This document shows, piece after piece, positions 1 to 12,300 of a DNA stretch of 64,000 nucleotides. This stretch comes from Chlamydomonas reinhardtii (taxonomy: Eukaryota > Chlorophyta > Chlorophyceae > Chlamydomonadales > Chlamydomonadaceae), in contig NC_057005.1 in assembly GCF_000002595.2 (NCBI RefSeq), forward strand, positions 6,266,700-6,330,699, written 5' to 3'. Position 1 is the first letter of the stretch, and each line of letters begins with the position of its first letter. A program made the translations under genes and the position numbers. The notes under the pieces were generated by a model, which did not search any database, was not told the DNA's origin, and saw nothing but the letters and a program-made list of their open reading frames with translations.

Positions 1-1579
1 CCTTGCCAGCTGGGCCGCCGCCTCGGCCGCCACCGCCTGGCGCTGCGCCGCCTCGGCCTGCTGCTGCGCCGCCGCCAGCATCTCGCACCGGTGCTCGTGC
101 TCCCGCAGCTCGGACTGCAGCTGGGCCACCCTGGCCTCCAGCCGGACAACCTCCTGCTGCAGCCAGGCGCACGTGCCGTACGGTGACGGCGTGAGCTGTG
201 GATACAGCGGCGGCGCGCTGACAGGCACGCCGGTGACAATAACCCCCGCTGCCGTCGTCGGCGCCGCACCGCCCGCCGCGCCCCAATGCAGTGTGTGCTT
301 CGCGTGCTCCTGCTGCTGTGTTTCCGCCACTCCCGGGTACAACGACGCTGGGAGGGGCGGGGCGGACGGCTGCATCGTGTGCGCCTGCTGGTGTTGCTGC
401 AGGTGTTGCTCGAGGCGCAAGTGCGCCTGCCGCATCTCCAGCTCCACCAGTGCGCCGTCCAGCTGCAGCCGCAGCTGCACACCATGACCCTCACAGCCGC
501 TGCCCAGCACCTGCACCACGCGTGTGACCTTTGGGGGGCGGGAGAGGTGGTGCACAAGAGGCACGGCACAGCACGGCACGGTGCAGGTTCAGGGAACGGG
601 TGGAGCACTTAAGACTGAACAAGGCACTGTGCGTGCACAAAGGGCATGCGATAAGCGAGCGCACACGCTGTATGCGTTTTGTCCTCGACCCGTCTGGATT
701 GCGCAGGCGCAGGCGGGCACGCGGCGTCGTGCGTCCATCTCCTACCCTGCCCTCCCGTAAACTGCTGCCACTACCATACCTCCCGACACCCACCCACCAT
801 GAGGGGCCCATCTGCGCCGTTGCGTCGCAGCAGCACCTGCACGATGTCGCGGCGCCCGGCCTTGGCCGCGGCCGACAGCAGCTCCGCGCCCCAGGCCTGG
901 GCGGTGATGAGGCCCGGAGCGGCGTCGGCGAGGGCGCAGAGGAGGTGCAGGTGGCCTGTGTCGACGGCATGGTGGAGGGCGAGGCGGCCAGAGCTGTCCT
1001 GGACGTCGGGCCTGGCGCCGTGCTGGATGAGGTGGCGCGCCACGTCACGCTGCTGCGGCACGCGCAGGCGGGGGTTGGGGTTGAGGGCGAGGCAGTGCAG
1101 CACGGACCAGCCGTTCTCGCCAATTGCGTTGACGTCGGCGCCGCTCGTGAGCAGCGTATGCACCACCTCCGAGAAGCAGGCCTGAGAGTCCACGCCGGAC
1201 ACACGTGCGACCTGCGGCACAGGGGCAGTCAAGGGCAGTCAAGGGTGGCAGCGCCGACAGGCGGGGACGCAGTTCAGGGTGCGCGCGCCGGTGCGCCTGT
1301 GTGCGCTTCGTCGGTCCAGGGCGATCCCACCTCCAGCAACGCAGTGTTGTTCCTGCCGTTAATCATCTCTGTGGGAAAGCTGTACTGCTTGGTAAGGAGC
1401 TTCACGACTTGGGGTTTGCCGTGGAGGGCAGCGATGTGCAGCAGCGAATTGCGGTCCTTGCCGTCGCGCAGGTCGCGCCAGTTGTCTCTACCATTGTATG
1501 CTCGTATCTGCCTTTCAATCTCGGCGATATCTCCGTTTCGCACGGCCCTAAAAGCAGGCGCAGACCACGCCGAGCCCAT
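1..1579 (-). CDS. Ankyrin-repeat protein with C-terminal coiled coil (partial)
   Basis: Three exons are supported: 1331-1579, 798-1211 and 1-510, joined by GT-AG introns in phase 0. The gene continues beyond the left edge. The N-terminus MGSAWS fits the N-myristoylation consensus (Gly2, Ser6), which suggests a membrane-attached protein. Residues about 10-220 hold ankyrin repeats, with signatures such as NSLLHIAALHGK, DVNAIGENGWSVLHCLA and RPDVQDSSGRLALHHAVD. Exon 3 codes for a Gln/Ala/Glu-rich helical region, including QQEVVRLEARVAQLQSELRE, which looks like a coiled coil. The first donor is CTGGAG|GTGGGA. The second could be ATG|GTGGGT (used here) or GAG|GTATGG 15 bases later, both in phase. 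Ankyrin and coiled-coil segments suggest a protein-binding scaffold. The partner and pathway cannot be read from sequence. Confidence 0.75.
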
Positions 1580-2388
1580 AGTGTGAGCGGTGCGAGGCCC
1601 AGCTGGCCCAAGACTTAGATAGGCTCCTCAGCAGGGCTTGTAGTTATATGAAATCCTTTCTGTGCAGTAACGTTTAGGCAACCGCCACATTGGTACACGC
1701 AATTATAGACGGCAAGGGACGGCAAGGGATGTTCAGGCGCTCCCTAGCTGGCTATGCAGGGCTAACCCCTCCACTCCGCCATATGCAGGCTCTTCAACGT
1801 GCATACCAACATGTGAAATATACACACACTTCAAAATTGTATCTGGAGCAAACTCAAGGCCTGGGACCCCAGAGCGCCACACCGCACCACACTTCACCTC
1901 CCTCACATCCGAAGTACTCCGACCCCACGCAAAACTCTGTGATCTTCGCTCTTACCTGCAAGTCTGTGCTTGCGCTCTAGACATGTCCTGTACCGATACA
2001 CCACGTCACCAGCTACCATGGTGCACACCAGAGCTGCAAGTTGTGCAGTGCAAAATCCTGCCCTCCACCGAACCCCCGCCACTCCGCGGCCCCCTCCAGC
2101 GGACTGACCTACGTCCCGGCGGGCGTCCAGTGGGCTGTAGGCCGCCCCTCATGATGGCCGCCACGATTCCGTCAAATCCTACCGCACTAACGCAGTATTT
2201 GGCAAGCTTCCACATGCAAGTGCCTGACCCCAAGTGCTTGACCCCAAAACACCACGCCACGTCCCACCATGACCCGCTCCATCACACACCCACACCCCGA
2301 GTCCCCCGCCCCCGCCCCCGCGGCCCCCCCCATCCCCACTTCAGGCCTCCAAGCCCCCGACCCCCGCTCCCACGCCCCACGCATCCGA
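1580..2388. other. Intergenic region
   Basis: About 800 bases between the start of the ankyrin gene and the stop of lipoyl synthase, both on the minus strand. It should hold the lipoyl synthase 3' UTR (right part) and the ankyrin promoter (left part). The right part is C-rich low-complexity sequence. I see no convincing ORF, RNA gene or clear TGTAA poly(A) signal. Confidence 0.5.
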
Positions 2389-3677
2389 TCACAGCGGCCG
2401 CACCCTGCCCGCCGCGCCCTCCTGCGCGGCCCGCGCCTTGGCCCTGTCGCTCTCGATCATGGAGTGCAGGAAGAACTCGCCAGCCTTGTAGGAGGAGCGG
2501 ACCATGGGCCCAGAGGCAACGTAGCGGAAGCCGATCTCCTCCTGACCGAATTTGCGCCAGTACTCAAACTTCTCGGGGGTCACAAACTCCGTGACCTGGG
2601 GGAGGCGGAGCAGGGCAAGGCAGGGGGGGCGTGGGGGCAGCGTTGGGGCATGTGCCAGATTGGGCAGGGGATGCCGTCGTGGTGTTGTGATTCATATGTT
2701 AATCATGGTAAACTGGCAGGGGCTGGGCTGAGGATGGTGGTGTGGATTGAACGTCACGAAGACAGGGGTCGGGCTGTTGGAAGGCTTGGCACGAGCGCTG
2801 GGAGCGCGGTTCCAGCCACATAGCCGCGGCGGCGGCGGCAGCTCGCTGGCTGGTGCCCGCCCGCACATGCCCACACGCACGCGGCCCTCACCGGCAGGTG
2901 GTGCGGCGTGGGCTGCAGGTACTGCCCCAGCGTGAAGATGTCCACCCCCACCGCCTTGAGGTCAAGCATGGTGTCGATCACCTGTGAGTGTGTGCGCGTG
3001 TGTGCGCGTGTGTAAGTAAAAATGTGAGTGTCTGTGTGTGTGTGGGGGGGGGGGGGCGGCAGCAACGAGTGGCAGCAGGCGGGACTCAATGCGTGTGGGC
3101 GTGTGGAGCAACGTCAGGGCCCGTACGAGTGCACGGGTCAGCACGGGCCAGCATGGTCCCGAGAGCGGGTGCGCGCGTGGCGGCCGGCACGAGCGCGCAA
3201 CTCAGCCCTCAGCCCCTTCCGCCTGCGCCCCAGCCCTGTACTCCACCACCCCCGCCCCCGCCCCCGCCCCCCCCCGCACCTCGTCGTCCGTCTCGCCCAG
3301 CCCCAGCATGATGGAGGACTTGGTGTACACGCCGCACTCCTTGGCCGCACGCAACACGTCCAGAGTCTGGGGGAGAAGGTGGGCAGCAGGCAGCAGGCAG
3401 CAGGCAGGCAGGCAGCAGGCAGCACCGTCAGTTCAGTCAGCAGGCGGGTCGCAGGGTTTGGAGTGGAGAGGACTACGGCGGCGGCCAGAGCGCTACGGTA
3501 GTCACCGACGTTCCCTTCCGAGCGGCCAGGCGCCGATTGCCGCTGGCCCCTTGATGCCCCTGCCCCCCGCAGGCCGCAGCCGCTTGGACGTACACACACA
3601 CATACACACACATATACACGCAATCATACAAGCACCTGCACGCATGCAAGGCAAATGCTCGCACGCAGGCACACACG

Positions 3678-3708
<31 letters not shown>

Positions 3709-5183
3709 ACACACCTGCATGTAGCCGGCGCGCGGGTCGCGCACTCGCTTCTGCAGCCGCTCCACTGTCTCCACGTTGTGCGCGTACACGTCCAGGCCCG
3801 AGCGAGCCAGGTGCCGGACCTGTGAGGCCCGGGGTTGACCGCATGAGCCACACACTGCTGCTGGTGCTGCTCCTCCTCCAACAATGCTTGCAGTTCTGAC
3901 GCTCCAGCGAATACCGTACACGTAAGCGCCCCACTCGCGCCGCCCTACTTGCTTGCCTGCCTTTACCGCCATACCTTCCACACCTCCCCACACCTCCCCG
4001 CACACGCCCCGCACACGCCCCGGCCCACACGCACCGCGTCCAGGTCGCCCTTGAAGTCCGGCGTGAGGCACTCCACCAGGATGCCGGGCCGCAGCTGCTT
4101 CAGGGTGCGCACCGTGGCGGCGAAATGCTCCGAGCCGCCGTCAGGCATGTCGTCACGGTCCACACTGGGGGGGGGAGGAACGAGGAGGGAAGTGGCAGAG
4201 GTGAATATCACGTGCGGGCTGTTGACTTGCACGGCAACGCACGCGAATGTTCTGCACCTACGCTGACTTGTGGCCGCGAGGTAGTGCGCCGCTCCCACCA
4301 TACACTCCCATGCCAGCAACCCACAGCCGCAGCCTGCCCCAAATTCGACGGACCGCCCCCCCTCCTAAGCCCTCCCGCGTTACTTCCTCCTACCACATTT
4401 ACTCGCCCCCCCAACACACGCACCCACCCCCACCCCCACCCCCACACCCACACCGACACCCCCCCCCCCACACACGCACACTTCCCCCGCCCCCCACACG
4501 CTCATTCACCTGGTCAGCACCACATAGCCCACGCCCCAGGACGCCACCGCTGTGGCGGTGTTCACAGGCTCATTGGGGTCGGGCGGCGGCGGCGTGCGCG
4601 CCGTGTTGACGGCGCAGAAGCGGCAGCCGCGTGTGCAGGTGTCACCCAGCAGCATGATGGTGGCGGTGGCCAGCTCGCCGTTCCAGCACTCGCCGATGTT
4701 GGGGCACTGCGCCTCCTCACACACGGTCGCCAGCTTCAGGCCGCGCAGCTGGTCCTTCAGGCCCGAGTAAATTTCCCCCTGCGGCGCGCGCTGCCGCAGC
4801 CAGGCGGGCTTGTTTTGGTTGGGCAGGGCGCCGAGCGAGGGGCCGAGCATGCTGCTGGCGGAAGGGCTGCCGGGCGAGGGGGCGGCGAAGGGCGAGACCG
4901 GGGCTGCGGACTTGGACTTGCTGCGCAGGTGCTGCTCGGCGAGAGTCGCGAGCGAGGGGTCCTTTTCCACGGCCAGGCGCACGAGCTCCTCAAAGGCGTC
5001 GATTTGTGGCGTGATGTCGACATCCTCCGACTCCGTCTCCACGACCGGCGAACTGGCGCGGGCGCGGGGACCCTGGCGAGCGACGCGCCTGCTGCTGTTG
5101 GCACGTCGCGCCGGGCATGGCGCCACCGGCGCGCTTCGCGAGCAGCTTGCTGGCGACTGATGCAGGGTCGCTAAGCTACGCAT
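2389..5183 (-). CDS. LIP1P: Lipoyl synthase, plastid-type
   Basis: Radical-SAM enzyme that inserts two sulfurs into octanoyl-protein to make the lipoyl cofactor, needed here for the plastid pyruvate dehydrogenase. Six exons (4510-5183, 4035-4164, 3715-3819, 3280-3366, 2892-2981, 2389-2595) give 430 residues. The lipoyl synthase cysteine motif [12 protein letters not shown] lies at 155-166, the radical-SAM motif CTRGCRFC at 183-190, and the C-terminal RSSY motif of the family is present ([10 protein letters not shown]). Other family blocks are [28 protein letters not shown] and [12 protein letters not shown]. The first 100 or so residues are Ser/Arg/Ala-rich without conservation, which fits a chloroplast transit peptide. 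A mitochondrial location is possible but the leader looks more plastid-like. All introns have GT-AG ends. Introns 3-5 contain CA/GT-rich runs. Confidence 0.95.
3592..3714. repeat. CA-rich microsatellite in lipoyl synthase intron
   Basis: Interrupted (CA)n tract ending directly at the donor of lipoyl synthase exon 3 (CAG|GTGTGTG on the minus strand), so the donor site sits inside the repeat. Confidence 0.85.
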
Positions 5184-5597
5184 CGTGACCTAGCAATTAG
5201 GCAGTCGAACGGCTGCAATGCAATTCAGCAAGCGTTGCGCAATGCCACGGTCTGCCAAGTGCGAGTGAACGTCGTGAATTCTAGGCCGAAGTAACACTGA
5301 TTACAGCCAGACCTAGGTGTGCAGTCGCATGCGCATAGGGAATTCAACTGGGTTGGTGGCCCGGGTGTCAGAGTCTCGCGCGATGGGGGATGCATGCGCG
5401 ATGCACACGCACCTAGGCCACGGCCTGAGCAGAGAAGCAACATTTTTGTCGCGAGGAAACTTTCTCGGCGGGCGATCTGAACGCACACTCTGCGCTTGCG
5501 CCTTCCAAACCGCAAACATCCGCGCCTTTCTTTTCGGCGCTCCTATACACACTGGTTCTCCCCTCGCCCTGAAAACCCCACCCCACGAATACACAAC
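5184..5597. promoter_or_regulatory. Divergent promoter region
   Basis: About 410 bases between the divergent start codons of lipoyl synthase (-) and the lumen-protein gene (+). Both 5' UTRs and promoters must lie here. Both products are plastid proteins, so shared control is possible. I see no clear TATA box. Confidence 0.5.
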
Positions 5598-7657
5598 ATG
5601 TCAGTCCTCCAACGCTGCAAGGTGTCGGGCGTGGCTCGCCCGGCGCCCACTCGTCGCGGTGCGGTAATCATCGCATCCGCAACGCAGCTGCAGCGCTCGG
5701 GTGCTGCGTTTGCCGCCAGCGTCCTTCTACTTGGGTCGTTTGCCCCGGCACCGGCCTCGGCCGTGGGCATTGAGAGCGTGGACATTCTGCCCGAGTCGTT
5801 CACCAAGCCGGAGTCGCTTAGCGGCTACGCGGACGCGCAGAAGGCGAAGCTGGCGCAGGCGGACGAGGTAGGCATCGCCTGGGGGGATGCGTTGCTAGCT
5901 GATTGCTAGCGCTGCCCTGACCGCGGGAGGCCGTCGTGACGGCAACGGTTGGCGACCTTGGACAGGCGGGTTTGGCAGGTTTGGCGGGAAAGCCATGCGG
6001 TCGAAGGCATGTCCCCAGTGCTGCATGCTCCATTGTACTGTGGGGGAATGCATGGCATAGGTCCGCCAGCGACGGGTTGACGTGGGGCCCTGCAGTAGGA
6101 GCAAAAGGCATTGTAGTTCTAGGCATGGGCGTACAACGTCGTGTTCGCTTGTTTGCTTGTGTTGCGTTTTTCAACCACGTCGGTAATGGGGTTTCAACCC
6201 TATCGTACTCCGGCTGTCGGTGGCCCGGGTGCACTGCAGTAAATGGCACCGCGTGCATGTCGCATGTACATTTCAATCCGCACAGGCGTTTGAGAAGAGC
6301 GACACGCTCAAGGTACGTTGGGTCGCGTGCAGGCGTGCACATGGTTTGGAGGACCGGTACGTGGTCCCCAAGCGGCACCACACCTCTCAAAGCGGAGTTG
6401 GGTGAATCGGTGTGGACACAACCTGTGGATAGGGTACAACGCCACGGGACAACACCAGCTCACCAGCTGTCAGCCGTCCTTACTGTTGTTGCATGGGGCC
6501 TGCATTGATTTTATCATGACGGAGTCAGCTGCGCGTGGCGGGGTGCGGCGCAAGGCCGTGTGCAGACACCTGACGCCGGCCCTGGTTCCGGCCGCCCCTG
6601 CCGCCCTGCACAGGCGCTACTGGCCCGCAGCGAGGAGAACCGGGCCAAGAACCGCAAGGAGATCCAGGTGGGTGGGCGCAGGCGTGCCGGGTGCCCTTGC
6701 GCCCCTGCCCTGGGGCAGGCGGCCCGCGTGGGCAGTTCGCTCGTCCTCCCCAACAACGCAACGCCGACGGACCAAACCTGTACGCTCCCATGGCCCCCTC
6801 TTACCCTGCGCCCTACCCCATGCGCGGCCCTCCCCCGTTCCCGCCCACGCCCCGCTCCCCCCCGCACACACACAGAACAAGTACTGCTACCGGCAGGCGG
6901 AGCTGGGTGTGGGCGACTGCGGCGGCCTGCGCTACCTGCCTGGCATGACGGACAGCGGCAAGCAGAAGACGCCGCAGGTGGGTGCCGGTGCGGGTGCCGC
7001 CGGAGGCGCGGGCGCTGCCGCGGAGTGTGAGGGCGGGTGCGGGGACGAGGCCAGGGCCTCTGCCGGAAGCGGGGAGCGGGGGCTGGTTGCAGCCTTGCAA
7101 GCTGTCGCTGTGCAGGTGTCGGGGACTCGGGGTGCGATGATGCTGTGCTTGTTGTGCAAAAGCGGTTTGTACCGGGGGTTGCAGGCACAGCGGCTGCGCG
7201 CTTGAGATACTGGTGCAGCATCCGGGGACACGCCAGTGATGAAGTTCTGAATTCCGATTAGACAAGCGCACGTGTCAGCACTGTGTCGGCCCCTGGTTGC
7301 TGGGCACATCCTGCCGTGCAAGGCCATCCCTGAGAGCGCAGCCGAGATATTAGGCTGCCGCAGTGCAGCACGTGGGGCCGTCGTCAGCGGGCGTGACGGG
7401 TGTGATCGTGGATTGCTGCGGCTCGGAGCGACCGCTGTGCAGCTAGTGCCCGGTCCAGGGACGCCGCATCTAGCTCTGCCGTGATCTATACACCATCAAG
7501 TCCCAATCGTGTTTGCATGTGTGACCCGCCGACGTCTGCCGCCGTGTCTGTGTCTGCCACGCAGTGGCTGGCAGACCTTCTGGGTGTGGAGGTACCGGAG
7601 GCCGACCCCGCCGGCGGCAAGTCGCTGTCCGAGCTCATCAGCGGCGGCGGAAAGTAG
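5598..7657 (+). CDS. Small thylakoid-lumen protein, function unknown
   Basis: Five exons (5598-5867, 6286-6312, 6614-6667, 6876-6977, 7565-7657) give 181 residues. The start is the ATG in ACAACATGTC. An in-frame extension upstream is possible but unneeded. The N-terminus is bipartite: an Arg/Ser/Ala transit peptide, then a hydrophobic stretch (FAASVLLLGSFAPAPASA) ending in an Ala-x-Ala cleavage site near residue 55. This is the signature of a thylakoid-lumen precursor. The mature part is charged and helical (LLARSEENRAKNRKEIQ) followed by a two-cysteine segment, NKYCYRQAELGVGDCGGLRY. The SEEN-K repeat region faintly resembles plant PsaN-like lumen proteins, but I cannot place it in a family with confidence. 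Exon 2 is only 27 bases (AFEKSDTLK). All introns are phase 0. Confidence 0.8.
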
Positions 7658-8153
7658 GCGGCGGCGGCGGCGGCGGCGGCCGGTGGGCGGCGGCGCAGCA
7701 TGGACGTTAGGGACTAGGTCTGGACATGCCGTGAAAGAACGACATGCTTGCAGGTTGAAGGGCTTTGGGATGTGGTGTTTGAGGGGATGGAATGGAAGGG
7801 ATGATGGTGTTGTGCGTAATAGTGCTGCTGTGCTGGTTGAGGCTGAGTGCAGCCAGGCTGCCCGTTGGGAGACGTTAAAGAGTGGCAGGGGTGGGGATGC
7901 CGCGCAGGGTTGCAACTTGCAAGCCTGACGCGAAGGAGGTGATCGTTTGTGAACCTGCCTAGGCCTGGTGCTTGCCTAGGTTGGATGCAAGCAGTCTGCT
8001 TGGAGGCGACGTTGCGTTGTGCCCAACACAGCGACATGAGGTCACGCGCCCGAGCAAGAGCGCAAGACAATTGGCGATGGTGCGTCCAGTGGCGGTCAGC
8101 CGGTCAGTGAATTGTTTGCCAGCGGCTGGCGTTCCAGCTGGATTCTGAATTTC

Positions 8154-8195
8154 TGATAGACCGGGAAACCCTTGTGATAGACCGGGAAACCCTTG
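8154..8195. repeat. Two perfect tandem copies of a 21-base unit
   Basis: The unit TGATAGACCGGGAAACCCTTG occurs twice head to tail (8154-8174, 8175-8195). It lies in the 3' UTR of the lumen-protein gene, ending next to the TGTAA signal. Confidence 0.9.
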
Positions 8196-8198
8196 TAA
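8194..8198 (+). terminator. TGTAA poly(A) signal of the lumen-protein gene
   Basis: TGTAA, the usual volvocine poly(A) signal, 537 bases after the stop codon of the upstream gene. It sits at the end of a two-copy 21-base repeat. Confidence 0.5.
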
Positions 8199-9360
8199 CC
8201 CTGCTGGCCACTTTCATGGCTCAATGCGGGACGTGCGAAGTACAATGTTCCGTTACACAGCTCGGGCTTGAGCATCATTCAGTGAAGGGACTAATGAATC
8301 TTTTATTGTGCACTCCGCCGTGTGCCCGGATGCCGATATAAGGCTGGCCCTGCTCCCGCGCAGCAACGCGGGAAAATGTTGCGCGCCACGCAACACCAAG
8401 CCCCAGCTGTCGACGTCACGACAAGAAATGCAGCGCGCACTTTCTCATGTACCTCCAGACTTTCCGGCGCAGGGTCAGCATCACGACGCGACACCGATGC
8501 TACTGAAGTAAGTACATGCGGCACAAGACACACAGCTCCCAACCGTACCGTTGACACACCACTACTGAACGAGTTACCGACAGATGCGAATGCACCCACA
8601 ACCATCACATGAGCAACACAAGGAGCTGAACACCTCGGCCTAGACCGCCATTTTAGGATGTCTGGCGATAAGCGTGCGTACCTAGAAGCCCAACTCGTAC
8701 ACGGAGAGAAACAACACATCCCGTCCATACCTCTCTTCTAGCAAATACACTGTTGTACAGTCGTGCTCCATGGCTGCGAGCCCGCGGCACACACAATACA
8801 TGCCACACGCCGAACGGCGTTGCGCTTCCGTGTGCCAAGATGACAGCACCAAGCGCCATTACGCCCCGGCTCAAGATATACCCTACCAGCCGCACTATTC
8901 GACAGAAGCGTAGGGAAATGAAATCTGCAGGCCAGCCGTACTCCACCGGTCGCCCCATGATGCTGCCATGGGAACCCTTGCCCCCGCCTGCTTTCTCGTC
9001 CTCGTCTTTGTCACACTTGCCTTGATAATAAAGATAGGAGTCACCATACGCTACACTACACAACGCCACAGCCGCTGCACATTCGCGGCGTGCTAAGGAC
9101 CTGTCCCTTGCGACACCCAGCCCTGCAGCCCTCGACCCCCCTCTCTCCCACGTAATGGCTCACGTTGCTTCATCTCCGCCCACTCAGCAGCAAGTCTGTA
9201 CGATCGCCACACAGCCAACCAGAGGGAAAGCACACCCCAGCAATTTCATGTCTTCGAGCCGCCCTGCTCCTACACGCTACCCCAACCTGTAGCTCCAAGC
9301 ATCAGTGCCGGCCGGCTCCCAATCCCGATGCGCTCGCAGGACAGAGGATGCCAAACAAAG
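8199..9360. other. Convergent intergenic region
   Basis: Lies between two convergent genes. It should hold the 3' UTR of the SPX fusion gene (read leftward). A TTACA at 8253-8257 is a possible minus-strand TGTAA signal about 1.1 kb past that stop. Open frames here have no recognisable domain or coding pattern. Confidence 0.5.
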
Positions 9361-12300
9361 CTACACGTCCACGATCTGCCGCACGCACGCCAGCAGCTCC
9401 TCGTGTGTGGACCAGAACGCGACCTGCGCCGACACCTGCGGCAGCGCCGGGTTGCTCTGCGCCTCCGCCACGTACGCCGCCAGCGGGTGCCCGGCGCGCG
9501 CCAGCAGCACGTCATTGGCGCCCAGCGCCAGCGCCGCGCACACATCATTGGCGCCGTCGCCGCAGTAGATGATGTGCGCGTAGCGGTTCGAGTGCTGCAG
9601 CCGCTGCACCTCTAGGCCCTTGCACAGGTTGCCGGGGCAGCGCGCGCAGCCGTGCCCGCAGTGCGAGTGGTCGCTCTCGCAGGCGGCGCCGCAGGCGCCC
9701 GCGCCGCAGGCGGGCAGCACTACGCCCGGCTCGCTGCCGCGGAAGTGCGGCGCCACCACCAGCCGGTGCCCCGCCAGCCGCTGCAGCGCAGCCGACGAGC
9801 TGGCGGCCTCCGCCGAGCTGCCCTGGTCCACACGCTCGAAGCCGGCGGGGTTGGTGACCACGTCGCTCACGTATCCGGAGGCCTTGGCGCCCGCCAGCAT
9901 GTGGTTGATGAACACCGAGTTGGCGTCCGAAAGGATGCGCACGTCGATGCCGGCGCCGTGCATCATGCGCAGCATCTCGGTGGTGGCCAGAGGAATCTCG
10001 GCGCCCAGCTGCTGCAGCGTGGTGAGCAGCTGATCGCGGCTGACGCCGCGGCGCTGGATTTCGGACAGGATGGTGTTGGTGATGGGAACATAGCTCTGGC
10101 GCGGGTCCAGGCCAATGAGCATGGGCAGCAGCTCGGGCGCCAGTTGCTCCACCACCGCCTCGCCGGCGTCGCAGTCCGTCAGCGTCTTGTCTGCAGGGTC
10201 GAAAAGGGAAGCGGGAACGGGCGGGCGCGTCAATTCCGTGGCAGGCCCTCAAGCTCCACGCAAGCTTCTATTACATGGGGTCAAATACCCTCCCCCGGGC
10301 CTCTGGACCAATCACCATGTCAGCGGCCTGTTCCCTAGCTGGCGCCTACCAAAGTCGGTCAGGACGACGAAGCGCTTGGACGGCGACGCGGCGCGTGGCG
10401 TGGTGAAGGTGTACGCCGGTCGCGGCGGCACAGATTGCGCCATGGCCGCCGTGTCGGGCGACAGGCCGCCCTCGGCGGCGTAAGACTCGCTGCTGGTGCG
10501 GTTGAAGTTGCCGCTGGCGGTTCGGTCCGGCGGCGTGGGGCAGCCGCTGCTGGGGCCGCGCAGCAGCGCGCCGAGGTGCAGCGCCTGCTCGCGGCGCGCG
10601 GCCTCGCGCGCGGCGGTCATGATGTCGGTGATGGGGAAGTTGTTGCGGCGGAACCAGGTGGTCATGTCGAAGCGCCGCTGCAGCGTGTGCCGCACGTCTC
10701 CCTCCTTGGCCAGCACTTGCATCAGCGGCAGCACGGCCTCCAGCAGCAGCCGGTCGTCGGGGTCGCCGCGGAAGCCCAGCACCGGCACGCCGTTGTCGGG
10801 CTGGTGCAGGAACGCCAGCGGCGTGTCGTCCACCAGCACGGTGCGGCGCAGGTCGCGGTTCAGGCGCGCCATGTCCTTCACGCACTGGTAGTAGTCGGTG
10901 CGCAGCGTGCCCTCGCGGTAGATGCGGTGCGCGAACAGCCGGTTGGATGGGTCGATGGCGTCGATGATGGGCTTGGCGTAGTCCTCCAGGCCTGCGTGAG
11001 ATTTGCGCATGGCCGCATAAATTATACCTAAAAATACTGGAAACGGGTGAAGAGCTGAACGCAGCTGCTTATACAAACAGGCGTGGAAACGCGGATGCTT
11101 GCCAGCGCAACTAGCGTGTACGCACCTGCCGTGAAGATGATGACCTCGGCAAAGGTCGCCAGCTCCTCCAGGAACTCAGTCAGGCCGGGCCGCTCCACCA
11201 CAAACACACCCGCGGGGTTGAGCTTGCTGCCCATGCCCACCACATGCGTGCGCACGTACGACGGCAGGCGCGGCGCGCGGCGCGGCGTGTAGGACGACAC
11301 GAGCGTGCCGTCCAGGTCGAGCAGCACACACAGCTTGCCCGCGTGCTCGGGCCGCTGCTGCGGGATGATGCCCCAGGTTGGCCGTGGCTGCGCCGGCGGC
11401 GAGGGCGCCCGTGACAGCGTGGGCGGCGTCAGCACGCACGCCTGCTCCGCGGTGGCAATCTGCTGGTGCTGGCAGTGGGCCGAACAGGACGACGAGCAAT
11501 GCGCGGGCGCGATGGGGGGCTGCTGCTGCGGCGTCGCGGACATGAGCTGCAGCTGCAGCGCCGCCACGGCGTTTGCGGTGGCGGCCGTTGCGGCCTCGAC
11601 CGGGCTCAACGTGACGGTAGTGGTGGCGCTGGCGGCGCTGGCCGCCAGCGCGATGGCGGCGTCCGCCACGCCGCCGTTCACGGAGAGCACTTTAAGGCTC
11701 TCTATAAAGGTGGACAGGAAGGGGTCCACGCTGAGCGAGTCCACGTCCAGGAGTTGCGGCTTGCGGCACACAGGGCAGCCGTAGAAGCGCGGCGCCGCCG
11801 TGCTGCTTTCGCTGTCCTCCGCCGCCGCCGCAATCCGCTCTAGCAGCTGTAGTGAGCTGCTTAACGTCTCGTCTGCGGGAGAAGCAGGAATTAGGGGGCT
11901 TTGGTTCAGTCCAGGCAGGTGGGGTCGGAAGTAAGACTGTGGCCGTGGCACCCGACCCGACCAGTCTACAGTCAGTGCCCGTGCATCGTCGCTACAACCA
12001 CCCTGCGTTCGCTCACCTTTAATCTGTTGCTGCTGCTGCGCCGCCAGTGGCGACTGCTGGTCGCGCACGGCAGTGACGTGCGCCACCAGGCAGCCCCAGC
12101 AGAAGCGGTGCGCGCACGTCAGGACCACGGGGTTATGCAAAGTGTCCAGGCAGATGGGGCATTGGTACTCCTCCAGCACCGCCGCCGGCTGGCTGGTGCT
12201 GGCCAGGCCGCTCACCAACACGTCCGCCTGTCAAATCGCAAAAAGCACAAGTTGCGTCAGGTCTCACGAGACAGTAGCCCTCACAGCCCTCACTCTAGCC

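Noticed and set aside
8653-9069. 138-codon minus-strand open frame
   Set aside because: No domain, no splice partners and not convincing codon use; it lies in the expected 3' region of two convergent genes.
10350-11126. Splitting the SPX fusion into two genes between the FCP1 and PHOSPHO parts
   Set aside because: The exon coding the end of FCP1 continues in frame through a linker to VVLTDF and the next exon completes DFDKT. No stop, poly(A) signal or promoter gap is visible between them.
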